The notes under the pieces: generated by a model | Told to the model about the DNA's origin: nothing | Databases searched by the model: none | Seen by the model: only the letters and a program-made list of their open reading frames with translations | Assembly: GCA_028023455.1 (NCBI GenBank) | Contig: JAQFVV010000013.1 | Span: 14,086,258 to 14,150,257 of the forward strand | DNA length: 64,000 nucleotides | Source of the DNA: Epiperipatus broadwayi | Taxonomy: Eukaryota > Onychophora > Udeonychophora > Euonychophora > Peripatidae | Direction: 5' to 3' | Shown: positions 12,390-25,600 of the stretch, one piece after another | Position numbering within the stretch: the stretch's first letter is position 1 | Layout of the letters: each line of letters starts with the position of its first letter | Program-made: the position numbers and the translations under genes

Positions 12390-13200
12390 TCAATGTGAAT
12401 AGTAACATAGTCTATATTTTCATTTATCAATTCTATCAGCTCATTGAAACATTTTTTAAGATGATTAATATGGCAGCTTACTACTTTATTATTCTCCAAT
12501 TTCATTTCACATGTCTGAATAAATAATGATTCTAATTATGTCTGCAGGTATCCATTTTTTTCTTAAGATATCTCTTATCCAGACAGTCTGTCCTATGTTA
12601 AACTCAAAATTTTCACTTCTTATATTTTTCTTTTAATCTTATTTGGAATTAGTACAGACATATGCATCATTACACAGTGCTTCATAAATAGTTCTGCCAG
12701 CATTTTCTTTATAATTGAACTCAGTGTGAAGTGCTGGTAAAACATCACTGTTATTAGTGCTTCATGCATATCACCATATTGCATCCCATTCAATGTGCAT
12801 TTAAGATATTAAATGGGCTTTTCTTCTATTCCATTTGTCTTGGAGTGATATAGAAGTGTTAATGCATGCTTGTATCCCTTTGGGGCAGGAAAGTTTTTTA
12901 GATCCTGTTCCGTTGTTAGTGCATAGCAAAAAACTCATTTAAAACTTTTATCATGTTTTCTGTTTATATTATTTATCATTAAGTATTCTATCCATTTAGA
13001 ATGTGAAAGAATATATACTAGAAATGTGTCCATGGAAAAATCTGTCCTAGTCAGATAAATTCTGTCAGGTTTTTGTAGCTTCTGACCAGGGTTGGAAATC
13101 TTTAGCTGGTGGCCTTTTGTTGGCAGGCTTCACATTTCTTTACAATCTCTTCTATGGTAAACACCTGAAGCTTTATAAATTGATTTACATTGATCTGAGC
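12390..13200 (-). pseudogene. Second gypsy-type integrase relic
   Basis: On the minus strand the sequence reads IEEIVKKCEACQQKA (the zinc-finger CX2C end of integrase), then TDFSMDTFLVYILSHSKWIE (core with the first Asp), HSKTNGIEEKPI and, near 12,400-12,620, NNKVVSCHINHLKKC. This order and wording match the K02A2.6-like (Mag-type) gypsy integrases. It is a different lineage from the element at 3.9-10.2 kb. Several stops and frameshifts are present, and RT and LTRs were not found beside it. Confidence 0.65.
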
Positions 13201-13556
13201 TGGTGGGTATTTTTCTGTGACATCTTGCCCTTCCATAATCTTTCAACTCATTATCTGGCCTTTGTCTTCAACTATGTTTTAACTCTCACTATTTTCATTT
13301 TTCTTTTACACATCTTTGATTTTGATTATACTTTGCTCTTTCTTTGTACCTCTGTCCCTCTTCCTCCCCTGAATACTCTCTTTTTCTTTCCCAAATTTCA
13401 AATTTAATTCTAACCACTTTTTTTCATTTTTATTTTGCACTTCTGTCATCATCTTGTGCATTTACTTTCTTATTTCCTGAAAATCTTAATTTCATCCTTT
13501 GTTCCATTTCTTGCAATTTTTTTTATCATAATCTCCATCATCCATAATGTTTATTT
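13201..13556. other. Pyrimidine-rich spacer
   Basis: The plus strand is T/C-rich, which opens several meaningless hydrophobic frames. No feature was recognised. Confidence 0.5.
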
Positions 13557-13577
13557 CTTATATATATATATATATAT
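13557..13577. repeat. (TA)n microsatellite at the PLE 3' end
   Basis: A run of TA repeats directly abuts the 3' terminus of the minus-strand PLE copy. Confidence 0.8.
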
Positions 13578-13709
13578 CAAAACTACCCCAAATCCAAAAT
13601 TAAACCAGACCAGCATAAAATAATATTAAAATACAACCTAAGGTTTCACTGCTACAAGCAGACTTCTCAAGTGTAAAGAACTACCAAAAACTACACAATA
13701 TATATAATA

Positions 13710-14811
13710 TTAAAAACTACCCACAAATCCATTCACTTCCCATCCACCCTTAATATTAAAAGAACTCTTAAATAAGTTAATTGCTTCAGAATAATAAATT
13801 TTCAATAATAAAGAGTCTTTAATTCTTCTTTTGATTTCATTTCTCTCAAAGAAGACAACCTTAGTTTCATCAAAATCAATAGTGTGGCCTGTATCTTTTT
13901 CATGGACATACAAAGCAGAACTAAGATATCTATTTTTAACTCTACTTTTATGAACCTTTATTCTTTCATTTAAACTCAAACTACTCTGATCTATGTAAAT
14001 CTTCTTACAAAATAAACAAGGGATAAAATATACTACACCAGGAATAGTCTTTCTATCAAAAACTTCTTTTGTATTATTTAATAAATTATTCAATGTAACA
14101 CCCCTTTTCCAAGCAATTTTCTTATTTCCAAACAATTTACTATTTCTACACACAATTTTATAAGAAGACAATTTAAATGGCAAAGAAATAAAATCATATT
14201 TTTCTTTAACCTTTACATCCTTACAAATATTAGGTATTAAATAAAATACTTTTAACAAATTTATCAGAGTATCCAACACTCATGTAATCTTTATAAAATT
14301 GATATTTCTGAAACAAAGCTACCCCACTAGAATTATTTAATTTAATATTCCTATGACAATAATTCCTTAAAGCAGCTACTTTATGAGATACAGACTGATA
14401 GCTATCAGGTTTAATTATAGATCTTAATTTTTTACTTTTAACTAAATGACTGCACAATAAACAATTAGTTTCTACATTTCTAATCACCAAAAGATCTAAA
14501 AATTTTAACTTACCAAAATCTAACCCCCCTCCTTCTAACACAAATTTTATAGCAGGATCAAAACAATTAAACTCATTTACAAATTCCTTCAATTTATCAT
14601 TCTCAACTACAAATAAACAATCATCAACGTATCTGACAAATAATTTTACATATAAACAATTCTTTTTAATAATAATTTCCTCTTCCATATAACTAATATA
14701 AACTGAACATACTAAAGGAGAAATAATATAACCTATTATCCACCCTTCCTTAATCTTATAAAAATTACCTTTATAAGTAAAATACATAGAATCTTCCAAT
14801 AACAAAAGCAA
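13710..14811 (-). pseudogene. PLE RT core plus GIY-YIG endonuclease (left copy)
   Basis: The frame from 14811 starts within the RT and carries IIGYIISPLVCSVYISYMEEE and the catalytic RYVDDCLFVV box. The second frame (14279-13710) carries PGVVYFIPC, CKKIYIDQSSLSLNERIKVHK and HTIDFDETKV, the GIY-YIG nuclease of Penelope-type elements, ending in SSFNIKGGW. In the family the RT copies the RNA and the nuclease nicks the target. One extra base near 14,237 shifts the frame between the domains. The normally invariant Gly of YIGQ is Asp here. RT motifs upstream of the GxxxxISP block are missing because of 5' truncation. Confidence 0.88.
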
Positions 14812-14874
14812 ATCTTTAATTACCTTAATTTTATTTTTTTGATAATTTTTTGATAAATTAAGGTAATTAAAGAT

Positions 14875-15974
14875 TTGCTTTTGTTATTGGAAGATTCTAT
14901 GTATTTTACTTATAAAGATAATTTTTATAAGATTAAGGAAGGGTGGATAATAGGTTATATTATTTCTCCTTTAGTATGTTCAGTTTATATTAGTTATATG
15001 GAAGAGGAAATTATTATTAAAAAGAATTGTTTATATGTAAAATTATTTGTCAGATATGTTGATGATTGTTTATTTGTAGTTGAGAATGATAAATTGAAGG
15101 AATTTGTAAATGAGTTTAATTGTTTTGATCCTTCTATAAAATTTGTGTTAGAAGAAGGGGAGTTAGATTTTGGTAAGTTAAAATTTTTAGATCTTTTGGT
15201 GATTAGAAATGTAGAAACTAATTGTTTATTGTGCAGTCATTTAGTTAAAAGTAAAGAATTAAGATCTATAATTAAACCTGATAGCTATCGGTCTGTATCT
15301 CATAAAGTAGCTGCTTTAAGGAATTATTGTCATAGGAATATTAAATTAAATAATTCTAGTGGGGTAGCTTTGTTTCAGAAATATCAATTTTATAAAGATT
15401 ACTTGAGTGTTGGATATTCTGATAAATTTGTTAAAAGTATTTTATTTAATAGTAATATTTGTAAGGATGTAAAGGTTAAAGAAAAATATGATTTTATTTC
15501 TTTGCCATTTAAATTGTCTTCTTATAAAATTGTGTATAGAAATAGTAAATTGTTTGGAAATAAGAAAATTGCTTGGAAAAGGGGTGTTACATTGAATAAT
15601 TTATTAAATAATACAAAAGAAGTTTTTGATAGAAAGACTATTCCTGGTGTAGTATATTTTATCCCTTGTTTATTTGTAGGAAGGTTTACATAGGTCAGAG
15701 TAGTTTGAGTTTAAATGAAAGAATAAAGGTTCATAAAAGTAGAGTTAAAAATAGATATCTTAGTTCTGCTTTGTATGTCCATGAAAAAGATACAGGCCAC
15801 ACTATTGATTTTGATGAAGCTAAGGTTGTCTTCTTTGAGAGAAATGAAATCAAAAGAAGAATTAAAGAATCTTTATTATTGGAAATTTATTATTTTGAAG
15901 CAATTAACTTATTTAAGAGTTCTTTTAATATTAAGGGTGGATGGGAAGTGAATGTATTTATGGGTAGTTTTTAA
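14875..15974 (+). pseudogene. PLE RT core plus GIY-YIG endonuclease (right copy)
   Basis: This is the mirror copy of 13710-14811. A 272-codon frame runs from the truncated RT through YVDD (about residue 60) to the start of the nuclease (PGVVYFIPCLF). A one-base loss near 15,675 then shifts into the second frame (15666-15974), which keeps intact KVYIGQSSLSLNERIKVHK. The left copy has no break at that site, and this copy has none at the left copy's break, so the two carry independent lesions. Neither alone encodes a full protein, and the RT N-terminus is absent in both. Confidence 0.88.
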
Positions 15975-16083
15975 TATTATATATATTGTGTAGTTTTTGG
16001 TAGTTCTTTACACTTGAGAAGTCTGTTTGTAGCAGTGAAACCTTAGGTTGTGTTTTAATATTATTTTATGCTGGTCTGTGTAA

Positions 16084-18030
16084 ATGATCTACTATACAAA
16101 TTTATTTTGTGAGTTTTACATTTTTAATGAATTAACAATTACTTGGTTACTAATCAATATAATATACCTTAGATATGATCTATCAATTAATAATGTTATA
16201 ATATTAAGAAAAACAATATTTACAGTTGATATTCCTAATCTTCAGAAACATTCTAATGAATTTAAATTAGAACTTACAAATCGGTTTCAAGTATTAGTAG
16301 ATTTTGAACATGATTCAGATTTGAATAAAATTAATATGAAAATAACTGATACACTTTTGAAAACTGCAACAAAGATAGCTGGTAGAAAGAAACAGCAATT
16401 GACCAATAAAATTTCTACTGTGACTAGAGAATTTATGAAGAAAAGAAGGAATATGAAGATATACAAAAATGATGCATTAAAAAGAATTGAATATCTCGAA
16501 TTTTGTAAAATGGTGTGGAAAAGAGTTGAAAATGATATAAGAAAGTATAACTGTGAACTAGCAAGGAAAGCTGTAGAAGAAAATAAAAGTCTTAAGAATG
16601 TAAAACAACATTTTGGTATTGGTAGGAAATTTATATCTGCAATAAGAAAAAAAGATGGAATTATTACTAAAAGGAGAGATGACATCATGAAATTGGTAGA
16701 AGATTTTTATCAAGAATTATATAGTAATAAAGAACAAGTACCTCCTATATCTATTACATCTTCCAAATTGCCCAGAATTTTAAATGAAGAAGTGAGACAT
16801 GCAATTAAATGTATGAAGAAAGGAAAGGCTCCAGGTAATGATGGAATTATAATTGATATATTAAAAGAAGCAGGTGAAGAAATAGAAAAAATTTTAGCAA
16901 AGTTATATACCAAATGTCTAAATGATAAAGATGTACCGGATGATTGGAAGAATGCAGTAATAATATTAATATTTAAAAAAGGTGATAAAGAAGATATTAG
17001 AAATGACACACCTATCAGCCTTTTATCAGTTTTATATAAAATTTTTACCAAGATAATTACTACTCGTCTACAGAGAACATTGGATTTCCACCAACCAAGA
17101 GAACAAGCCGGATTTAAAAGTGGTTTTAGTACAGTAGATCATATCCAGGTATTGAGAGAAGTTATAGAAAGGACAAATGAATATGAGTTTCCATTATGCT
17201 TAGGATTTGTAGATTATGAAAAGGCATTTGATTCTATAAACATTTCTTCAGTGATTAAAGCATTTGATCATCAAGGTATAGATCCAGGATATTGTCATAT
17301 TTTAAAGAATATTTATAAAAATGCAACAGCAACAATTATATTACATAATGACAGTGGCAAAGTTAACATTGAGAAAGGTGTAAGACAAGGTGACTCCATA
17401 TCTCCAAAACTTTTTATAGCAGTGCTGCATGAAGTATTTTGTGGATTAAAATGGGAAACTAAAGGAGTGAAAGTAAATGGTGATTATTTAAGTCATTTAG
17501 ATTTCGCAGATGATGTAGTTGTTTTTGCAAATAATGCTTCAGATCTGCAGGAAATGTTGCAGGAATTATCAGATGAAAGTAGGAAAGTAGGACTAAAGAT
17601 AAATGTTAAAAAGACTAAAGTAACGTTTAATCGATTTGCTCAAAATATGAAAATAAAGATTGATTATGATGAATTAGAAGAAGTTAACAGTTACAAATAC
17701 CTTGGTCAGATTATTAATACAGATGGAAACATAATGGAGGAAATTAATCATAGAATTAAACTTGGTTGGAGTGCTTTTGGTAGAAATAACTTGATACTAA
17801 AAGGAAATATGCCTATGTGTTTGAAAAGGAAGGTTTTTAACAAATGTGTTTTACCAGTTCTTACTTATGGATCTGAGACTTGGACACTTAATAGAAGAGC
17901 AATTCAGAGACTTCAGACCACTCAAAGAAGTATGGAGAGATGTATGTTGGGAGTAACAAGAAGAGATTGTAAACGCAATGTATGGGTAAGAGAACAAACA
18001 GGTGTTACTGACCTCATTGAAAAAAATTAA
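16084..18030 (+). CDS. RTE-clade reverse transcriptase, near-intact frame
   Basis: The 648-codon frame has a linker region (about residues 40-220), then RT motifs: KGKAPGNDGI, VPDDWKNAVIILIFKKGD, PISLLSVLYKIFTKII, EQAGFKSGFSTVDHI, CLGFVDYEKAFDSI, KGVRQGDSISPKLF and LDFADDVVVF (catalytic box at about residue 472-476, near 17503). After these come the thumb, YKYLGQIINTDG, and the ESCM-like C-terminus, PVLTYGSETWTL. The first about 40 codons are probably flanking DNA read through, because the element is 5'-truncated and the AP-endonuclease is gone. The frame is lost at 18,030 and continues at 18,002-18,268. NDTPIS replaces the usual NYRPIS. The RT core itself looks unbroken, but the truncated copy should not be autonomous. 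Confidence 0.88.
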   Translation: MIYYTNLFCEFYIFNELTITWLLINIIYLRYDLSINNVIILRKTIFTVDIPNLQKHSNEFKLELTNRFQVLVDFEHDSDLNKINMKITDTLLKTATKIAGRKKQQLTNKISTVTREFMKKRRNMKIYKNDALKRIEYLEFCKMVWKRVENDIRKYNCELARKAVEENKSLKNVKQHFGIGRKFISAIRKKDGIITKRRDDIMKLVEDFYQELYSNKEQVPPISITSSKLPRILNEEVRHAIKCMKKGKAPGNDGIIIDILKEAGEEIEKILAKLYTKCLNDKDVPDDWKNAVIILIFKKGDKEDIRNDTPISLLSVLYKIFTKIITTRLQRTLDFHQPREQAGFKSGFSTVDHIQVLREVIERTNEYEFPLCLGFVDYEKAFDSINISSVIKAFDHQGIDPGYCHILKNIYKNATATIILHNDSGKVNIEKGVRQGDSISPKLFIAVLHEVFCGLKWETKGVKVNGDYLSHLDFADDVVVFANNASDLQEMLQELSDESRKVGLKINVKKTKVTFNRFAQNMKIKIDYDELEEVNSYKYLGQIINTDGNIMEEINHRIKLGWSAFGRNNLILKGNMPMCLKRKVFNKCVLPVLTYGSETWTLNRRAIQRLQTTQRSMERCMLGVTRRDCKRNVWVREQTGVTDLIEKN

Positions 18031-18268
18031 AAGATTGAAGTGGAGTTGGACTGGACATATTGTTAAAAGAGATGATAATAGATGGACAATTAAAATTTTA
18101 AACTGGATTCCAAGAGATTGTAAAAGACCCAGAAAGAGACCACATGTGAGATGGATGGATGAAATAAGAAAGTGTGCAGGGGTGATGTGGAGAAGAGAAG
18201 CTAAAGATCGGAGAAGATGGATTAAACTTGGAGAGACCTTCATCCTGCAGTGGATTGATAATGGTTGA
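18002..18268 (+). pseudogene. RTE C-terminal extension, out of frame with the RT
   Basis: The shifted frame reads LKWSWTGHIVKRDDNRW, KRPRKRPHVRWMDEI, CAGVMWRREAKDRRRW and ends FILQWIDNG. This is the conserved C-terminal W-GH...RP..RW.D-I module of RTE proteins. One frameshift near 18,020 separates it from the main frame. Confidence 0.85.
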
Positions 18269-18290
18269 TAATGATGATGATGATGAATAT

Positions 18291-18908
18291 ATTTATATTA
18301 GTCTTTATACAAGTATATGTCATCTCCATCTTCTAATTGTTAACTTTTTTGTATGTATGAACCATGATTTTGAATTTTTAAAAATTACAACATATAACAT
18401 ACATACACTTAAAATATATGATTAAAGACATTATAAAAATACCACAAATCAGCTTCACATAATTAGATCTTTTTAATTAGGCTTAGGTACAGAAAGCTTT
18501 ATGAATGCTCAATACTATTGTTTAGCATTTATTGGTATCCATTACATAAAGTTACTTTATAAATGCCATATTTTAAACAAATATTTATATCAATTAGTTT
18601 TAAATAAATATATATATATACATTATATGTTAGGTTAGAAATTATTACAATTTTTAAATCTTAAATATAATCTTTCAATTTAATAAAGTACAAATATATA
18701 TTAAAGTGAAGAATTTTATGGGGGGAAAAATAATATATATTTTGTTTTTGTCCATGTATCATTTGCTTTTTGTTAAAATTAGCATTATGCAAATATTTTG
18801 ATTGGTCATTGTTAAAATAAAAAGCATCATTGAAAATAGTACTAAGGAAAATTTTGATTGTCTATTTGTTATACTAAAATGTTCATTAAAATAAACAAGG
18901 CAGAAAAC
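18291..18908. other. AT-rich spacer
   Basis: No gene or element recognised. Confidence 0.5.
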
Positions 18909-20302
<1,394 letters not shown>

Positions 20303-20322
20303 GTGTGTGTGTGTGTGTGTGT
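20303..20322. repeat. (GT)n microsatellite
   Basis: About ten GT units. Confidence 0.9.
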
Positions 20323-22528
20323 AAATATAGTTTTAAAAAAAAGAATAATAGTTAAAAAAATTGATAAAGACAAGATAAAAAAATTCATGGAATAACATTA
20401 TAGATTTTACATTTTTTTAAATAATATAAGTAAATAATTTTAACTTTAAAAAAACGGTTTGATTTAAGATATTTTTAAAATGTATTTTTTAATAAATCTT
20501 CTTAGTTTAATCAATTAAGACAGGAAGAAAAAGTAAACAGCTTTGATGAGAGATAAGGCAGATTATTGATGAATTTATTAATTAAGATATTTGAACAAAT
20601 TGTTTTTAAAGAAAAACTAACAAAATGAGCAAATTAAATTTAATCAGTTTATTTGGACTGTTAAAAGTTCAGGAAGAATTTAAAGAACATAGCATAATTA
20701 ATTCAAAGGGTTAATAACATGTCAACACCATGCTGGATTAAAAAATTGGAAAAACTTTAGATTACTTGCTTACGTAAGTCTGTAAAAATACCTATCCTAC
20801 TAGGATCATGCTTTTGCCAAAAAGTAATTCAACTAACATTGTAAATAAGTTCTTGAAATGATTAAAGTTTTTATTTGTGTTTCAAAATTATCCACATCAT
20901 GCTGGCAATATAGATATTAAAAGCTAAAAAAATTCAAAAGATTGACTGGACATTATTAATATATCATTTGATTTTAGTAGATTCAGGCAAATTTGCCTTA
21001 ATAACATTTGAAATTGCAAATAATAACATTTACAATTTTAATTTGATTTTAAAGCTGTCAATTCAGATATTTACATAACTAGATCATAATTTTAATATTG
21101 TTCTTGTTGAAAATCATTATTTATCAATATACTCATGAAAATGCCAGATATACATCTATAAATTAATTGGATAATTTTTTTTATTTTAAAAAGTTATTGT
21201 ATTTAATGGTGATTTTTAAAAACGGTTTTAACTTTCAGTCCATATATATGCAGAGTAGATAAAACATTTCATAGATATTTGTAAAAGTTTTGCTTTCTGT
21301 TATTGAACCAAGTAAAAATATCATAAAAAGAGTAAATAATATTGTAAATCTTTTGATCTTATTTTACATATTGTAAATTATTTAATCAATTTGAAATATA
21401 ATTATTACCAGTATCATTATTTAAATATAGCATTTTGGAAACTATTAATAAGATGTGTGCTTCTAAATTCATTTATATCTAAACAATTCTTGCTTTATTG
21501 TTACAAGCATGATCTATTTTAGTATCTGAGACTTAATATTTTATCCAAATTAATTTCAACATATGTATGTTTGGTATTTTGTTTAGAGTGACTTTATTGT
21601 TAAAAAGAGGTTGCCTTGGCAACAGTTTGAAATTGTTAATTGTTTTTGTTATTGGGATTGTCTAAGTGTTGATTGGTTTTTAATGATATTTATATATATG
21701 AAAAACAAATATCTTTCTCTATAACTTTATTTACATCATTGGAATTAATATTTATGTTGATATTTTGGATGATCATTTATCATCATCACAATTTAGACCA
21801 CCACATCCAGCTAATCAATTATATGCCTATTATCCTCTCATCAACAAATTTTTTCAGATACATTTAAAATATTCATCAAGATGTATCTATTTATATATTT
21901 AATCATCATCTAATAATTGTCATAGATAACTTGTATGTTTTAACCTTTTTCAAAAATATATTTACTCTTTTTTATTAAACTTACATTATATTTGGCATTT
22001 AAAATGGAGCTCCAATACAACCATATGCTATGAAAAAAATACACCAATTGGACTTTTATCAATATCTATTATCTACAAACAATCTTGGGGGATATTTACT
22101 CTTTTCTGATTTCTTTATTTATATGTTTGAAATATATGTGGTGGAATAGAAATGTTTGCATATTAAGATATTAAACAAAAATATCTGTTACGTTTTATAA
22201 AAATGAGCATATTAATTTTTATTCAAGTTTAAAATTTGTAGCTAGATTATGAATGTTATGATAAGGTCTAGCTTTATAAATGATTACTAAATTGGATAGT
22301 AAGAAATTTGTGAGTGCAAGAAATTTGACACTTTTAAATTAAATTGTAACAAAATATTAACTAATCTTTAAATAAATTTCAAAATTCTTGATAAAATTAA
22401 CTTAGCTATTTAAATCATTTTCTTTCAAATTCACTCTAGTTTCACAAGCATAGGTAAAAATAATTTAAATAAATATGTATATTATTTGCGTAATATATAT
22501 ATATACTATAATGTTAAAAATATTTCAG
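20323..22528. other. AT-rich DNA upstream of the first recognised cyclase exon
   Basis: No upstream exon of the cyclase gene could be identified. No element was recognised. Confidence 0.45.
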
Positions 22529-22617
22529 TTTGCAAAGCAGTTAGAGGGAGAAATTACGGTTCTATTAAATGGAACAGCTGATAATGATAAAGGACGGTAT
22601 GCATTTGATGAAAACAG
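22529..22617 (+). CDS. ADP-ribosyl cyclase exon (beta-strand with NGT sequon)
   Basis: The 89-nt exon follows TTTCAG and ends AACAG before GCAAGT, a GC donor. It encodes FAKQLEGEITVLLNGTADN and then DKGRYAFDEN plus two bases of an Arg codon. The first 16 residues align gap-free with the CD38 segment that ends in the MLNGS glycosylation sequon, here LLNGT (Asn codon at 22568). The position of CD38 Cys201 is Glu (codon 22544-22546). As I recall, the Aplysia cyclase also has Glu there, and that difference was linked to loss of cADPR hydrolysis. About five residues are inserted between the sequon and the catalytic Glu relative to CD38. Confidence 0.82.
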
Positions 22618-25600
22618 GCAAGTGATTTAAACAATTTAAATTAAATACGTAAATTTTTATGTAACGTAAGTTCAATTTTACTAATTAACAAAAATATCAA
22701 TAGATGGCACAACTGGAGTAGATTTTTTTTTTTTTATGCAGATTTAAAAAAAAAAAAAAAGAAATCTGCTTCACCAATGTAAATTGAGCATCCAAAGTAT
22801 GAAAATAATATTTGATAAAAGTAAAAGCTATGAGAACTAAGTTCATAAAGCAATGTGTCTGCCAAATAATTTTTACCAGTATTTAAATATTTATGAAACC
22901 ATTAACGTATGTAGTGTTATTTTACTATCCTTTTTATAGTTTTATATTGGATTATCTCCATCTGGTAGTCGAAATGTTAAATATTTTAAAAAAATTCAAA
23001 CTTTATTTACATCTTTCCAAATGCATATAATTGATAATAATAACACCGTGATTAGTATAGAGCTCACCCTTTCGAATGATATTACTTTTCTTTTTTTCCG
23101 GTGTTACTGGGCTAATTAGTTATAATTTCGTTACCAATATTCTTTAGATTCATAGAATTTAGAATGCCGCTACAATTCTGACAAAGGCAACAGTCAATAA
23201 AAATTTTATATAAATTAAAACGAGAATTCTCCTAGTCAATAATCCAGACATTGAAATAGTAATCAACTATTTACAAAAAAAAAACATTTGTAAATACAAC
23301 ATAACATTTGTAAATATAATATAACATTTGTAAATACAAGTTTATTAAATTAGCTCATGTGACATCTGACTTGATTTTTTTGTAATTTTATTTTTTGCTA
23401 TTAAGGCATTGGCAATTTTATATTGCTAAAGCTATTAATATATGATGTATCTGAACTTAGTTAAGTCCTATGTGGCTATTTAAGTTAGATAGCTGGATTG
23501 GAAGACATATGGATGTCTGAAAATTTTAGATTTTCTAATTATTAGTTATACATTAGATAAAGTGTTGGACTTGTCCTGGTTTTTTTAATCTAATGCTTGA
23601 ATATCCTAGCACCTCACTGACAAAGCCAGTAGCAAAAACCAGTCTGGGATTGGGCATATTCTCAAAGCTCGTTAAGAGTTTATTTTGTGAACTCTATATA
23701 TAATCAACTATTTATATGCAATAAAAAGTTATGCAATAGAATTTAAATTAAGAGAACCTGGGCTAGCTATTTATAAAATGAAATATTTTATTATAAATAA
23801 TTTCCAGCTCCATAGAATAAAGTAAAATGCTTTAATTATTCACCAAAAATAATCAAATTAATATTATAATGGTCAGCTGAGATGCTGCTGGAATCACCAA
23901 CAACCACCACCAGACAGCACAACTATATTTACCATCTACAATTTCTTACGTTAAAGTATGACCATCAATGGGTATTTAATTACTAATATTTAAATATGAA
24001 GGTTATAATTTACTGCTGAGGGCACATCTAACCATAGATCCCAACAACACCCTGCAATGACTACTAGCAATTTCATTTATATCCATTAGTTTGTGGAGAT
24101 CTAGAGACTCCTTGGAACAGTCAGCTGGCCATAGCATATGATGGTACAATATTAACAATAACTAACAAAAGAGACTATATTCAAATAGACAAATAAAAGA
24201 AATTTATTATGCAATCCTTAGGTTATTTTAAAATGTATACATAATTATTTCTAGTTATTGTATTTTATAAATTTAATATCTTTCTGAATACTACCACAGA
24301 CCAGATTTCAGTAGAAAATAATATCAATCATTAATAATCATAAACCAGTTCAATATGTATGTTAAAACTAAGTTTGTTAGTGGGTGACACTTGCAAAAAC
24401 TTCAATACACATTCTTAATACTCTTAGCACTGCTTAATCAATAAGATTCTGGATAATCATCATCAACAACTTAATTTAGATATTGTTGAAATACATCTAA
24501 AAATATAATAGTGTAAATAATTGCTAATTCTAATAAAACTTTTACTTCATAATCTAAAAGATAAGTGCATGCATCATCAGTAAATGGTAGGCATGCACCA
24601 AAAATGTATATGTTAAATAAGGCAGTAACATTTTAGAAAATACTTTATGAAATGCATATAACTACATTTATATTATCTTTACTGCACAAACATGTCTATG
24701 ATATATATAAACTTTTAATTAATCAGGTGTACATTAACAAATCAATAAAATAAAAACACACTCCAGTATCAGCTTCAACAGGCTGCTAATAAATCCCTTA
24801 ACTATCTACCCCCTCCCTTTAAATATTGGTCAATAAAATGCATAAAATCTAACAATATTCACAAGTATTAGTTTAGAATAATAATTCCCATTGACATATC
24901 TATTCTAATTTACACTTTATATGGTTTTGGATACATAATATTATTTTCTAATAACTTAAATAAGTATTAGAATAATTTCTGCTAGCCAAAGTATTGATTC
25001 TTATTAAGTGTTTTAAAACAAACAATTACCTGTGAAGTTTAGTCTCACAAATCTCTTTCTTTTTAAAATTTTTAAAACTAACATTATCAATGTAATTTAA
25101 TCATTAAATTAATTTACACAATAATTGTTAATTTAAAATGAAAATAATAAAATATTAGCCAAGAAATTGATAATGAAATAGATAATAATACGAAAAAAAG
25201 TTCATTTTAGAATTTAATTCATGAAATGTCTATAAAATAAAATGACCTTGATACAATTACTTCTAATTAGTCTTTAAGCAGCAGTCAGCAAAAGTCCATT
25301 GGTGATTATAAGAATATTTATTTCTTTATTTATATATATATATATATTGTTTTAAAAGAGCACTGTATTGAAATTCAAAGTTTAAGTTGCAATTGTAGAA
25401 TCTTATGTTTTCCTTGGATGATTTCACATATTTGCCACAGTTAGTTTTCCACATATATTTGAACTATTTATTTTGTCATCATTCGTTTTTCCATATATTT
25501 GAAATAATACATCGTTGATCATTGTAGGTTTTTATATAGTTGGCACATTGTCATTTAATTTTAGTTATTTCAAGTATCAAAATCATTCTGATGAAGCCAG

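Larger units (their letters stand above)
13578..16077. mobile_element. Head-to-head pair of Penelope-like elements forming a long palindrome
   Basis: Two 5'-truncated PLE copies face away from a 25-nt A/T spacer (14831-14855). The left arm (minus) is 13578-14830 and the right arm (plus) 14856-16077, and they are nearly identical. Both start at the same internal point of the RT. Inverted, partly truncated copies are a known arrangement for Penelope elements. The right arm lacks the last about 30 bp that the left arm keeps and runs straight into an RTE element. Confidence 0.9.
16078..18290 (+). mobile_element. RTE-type LINE, 5'-truncated
   Basis: The element starts abruptly after the PLE end, lacks its endonuclease, has a long RT frame and ends in a short (TGA)n/(ATG)n tract at about 18268-18288. 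Short 3' microsatellite tails and 5' truncation are typical of RTE elements. Related relics lie at 50.2-50.5 and 61.3-62.5 kb. Confidence 0.85.

Noticed and set aside
13117-13623. Three overlapping hydrophobic ORFs
   Set aside because: They result from a pyrimidine-rich strand, and part of the region is antisense to an integrase relic.
21405-21450. Possible upstream cyclase exon with an AFWK segment near 21,430
   Set aside because: It lacks a donor site (ATGTGT follows) and the expected NP and Cys residues.
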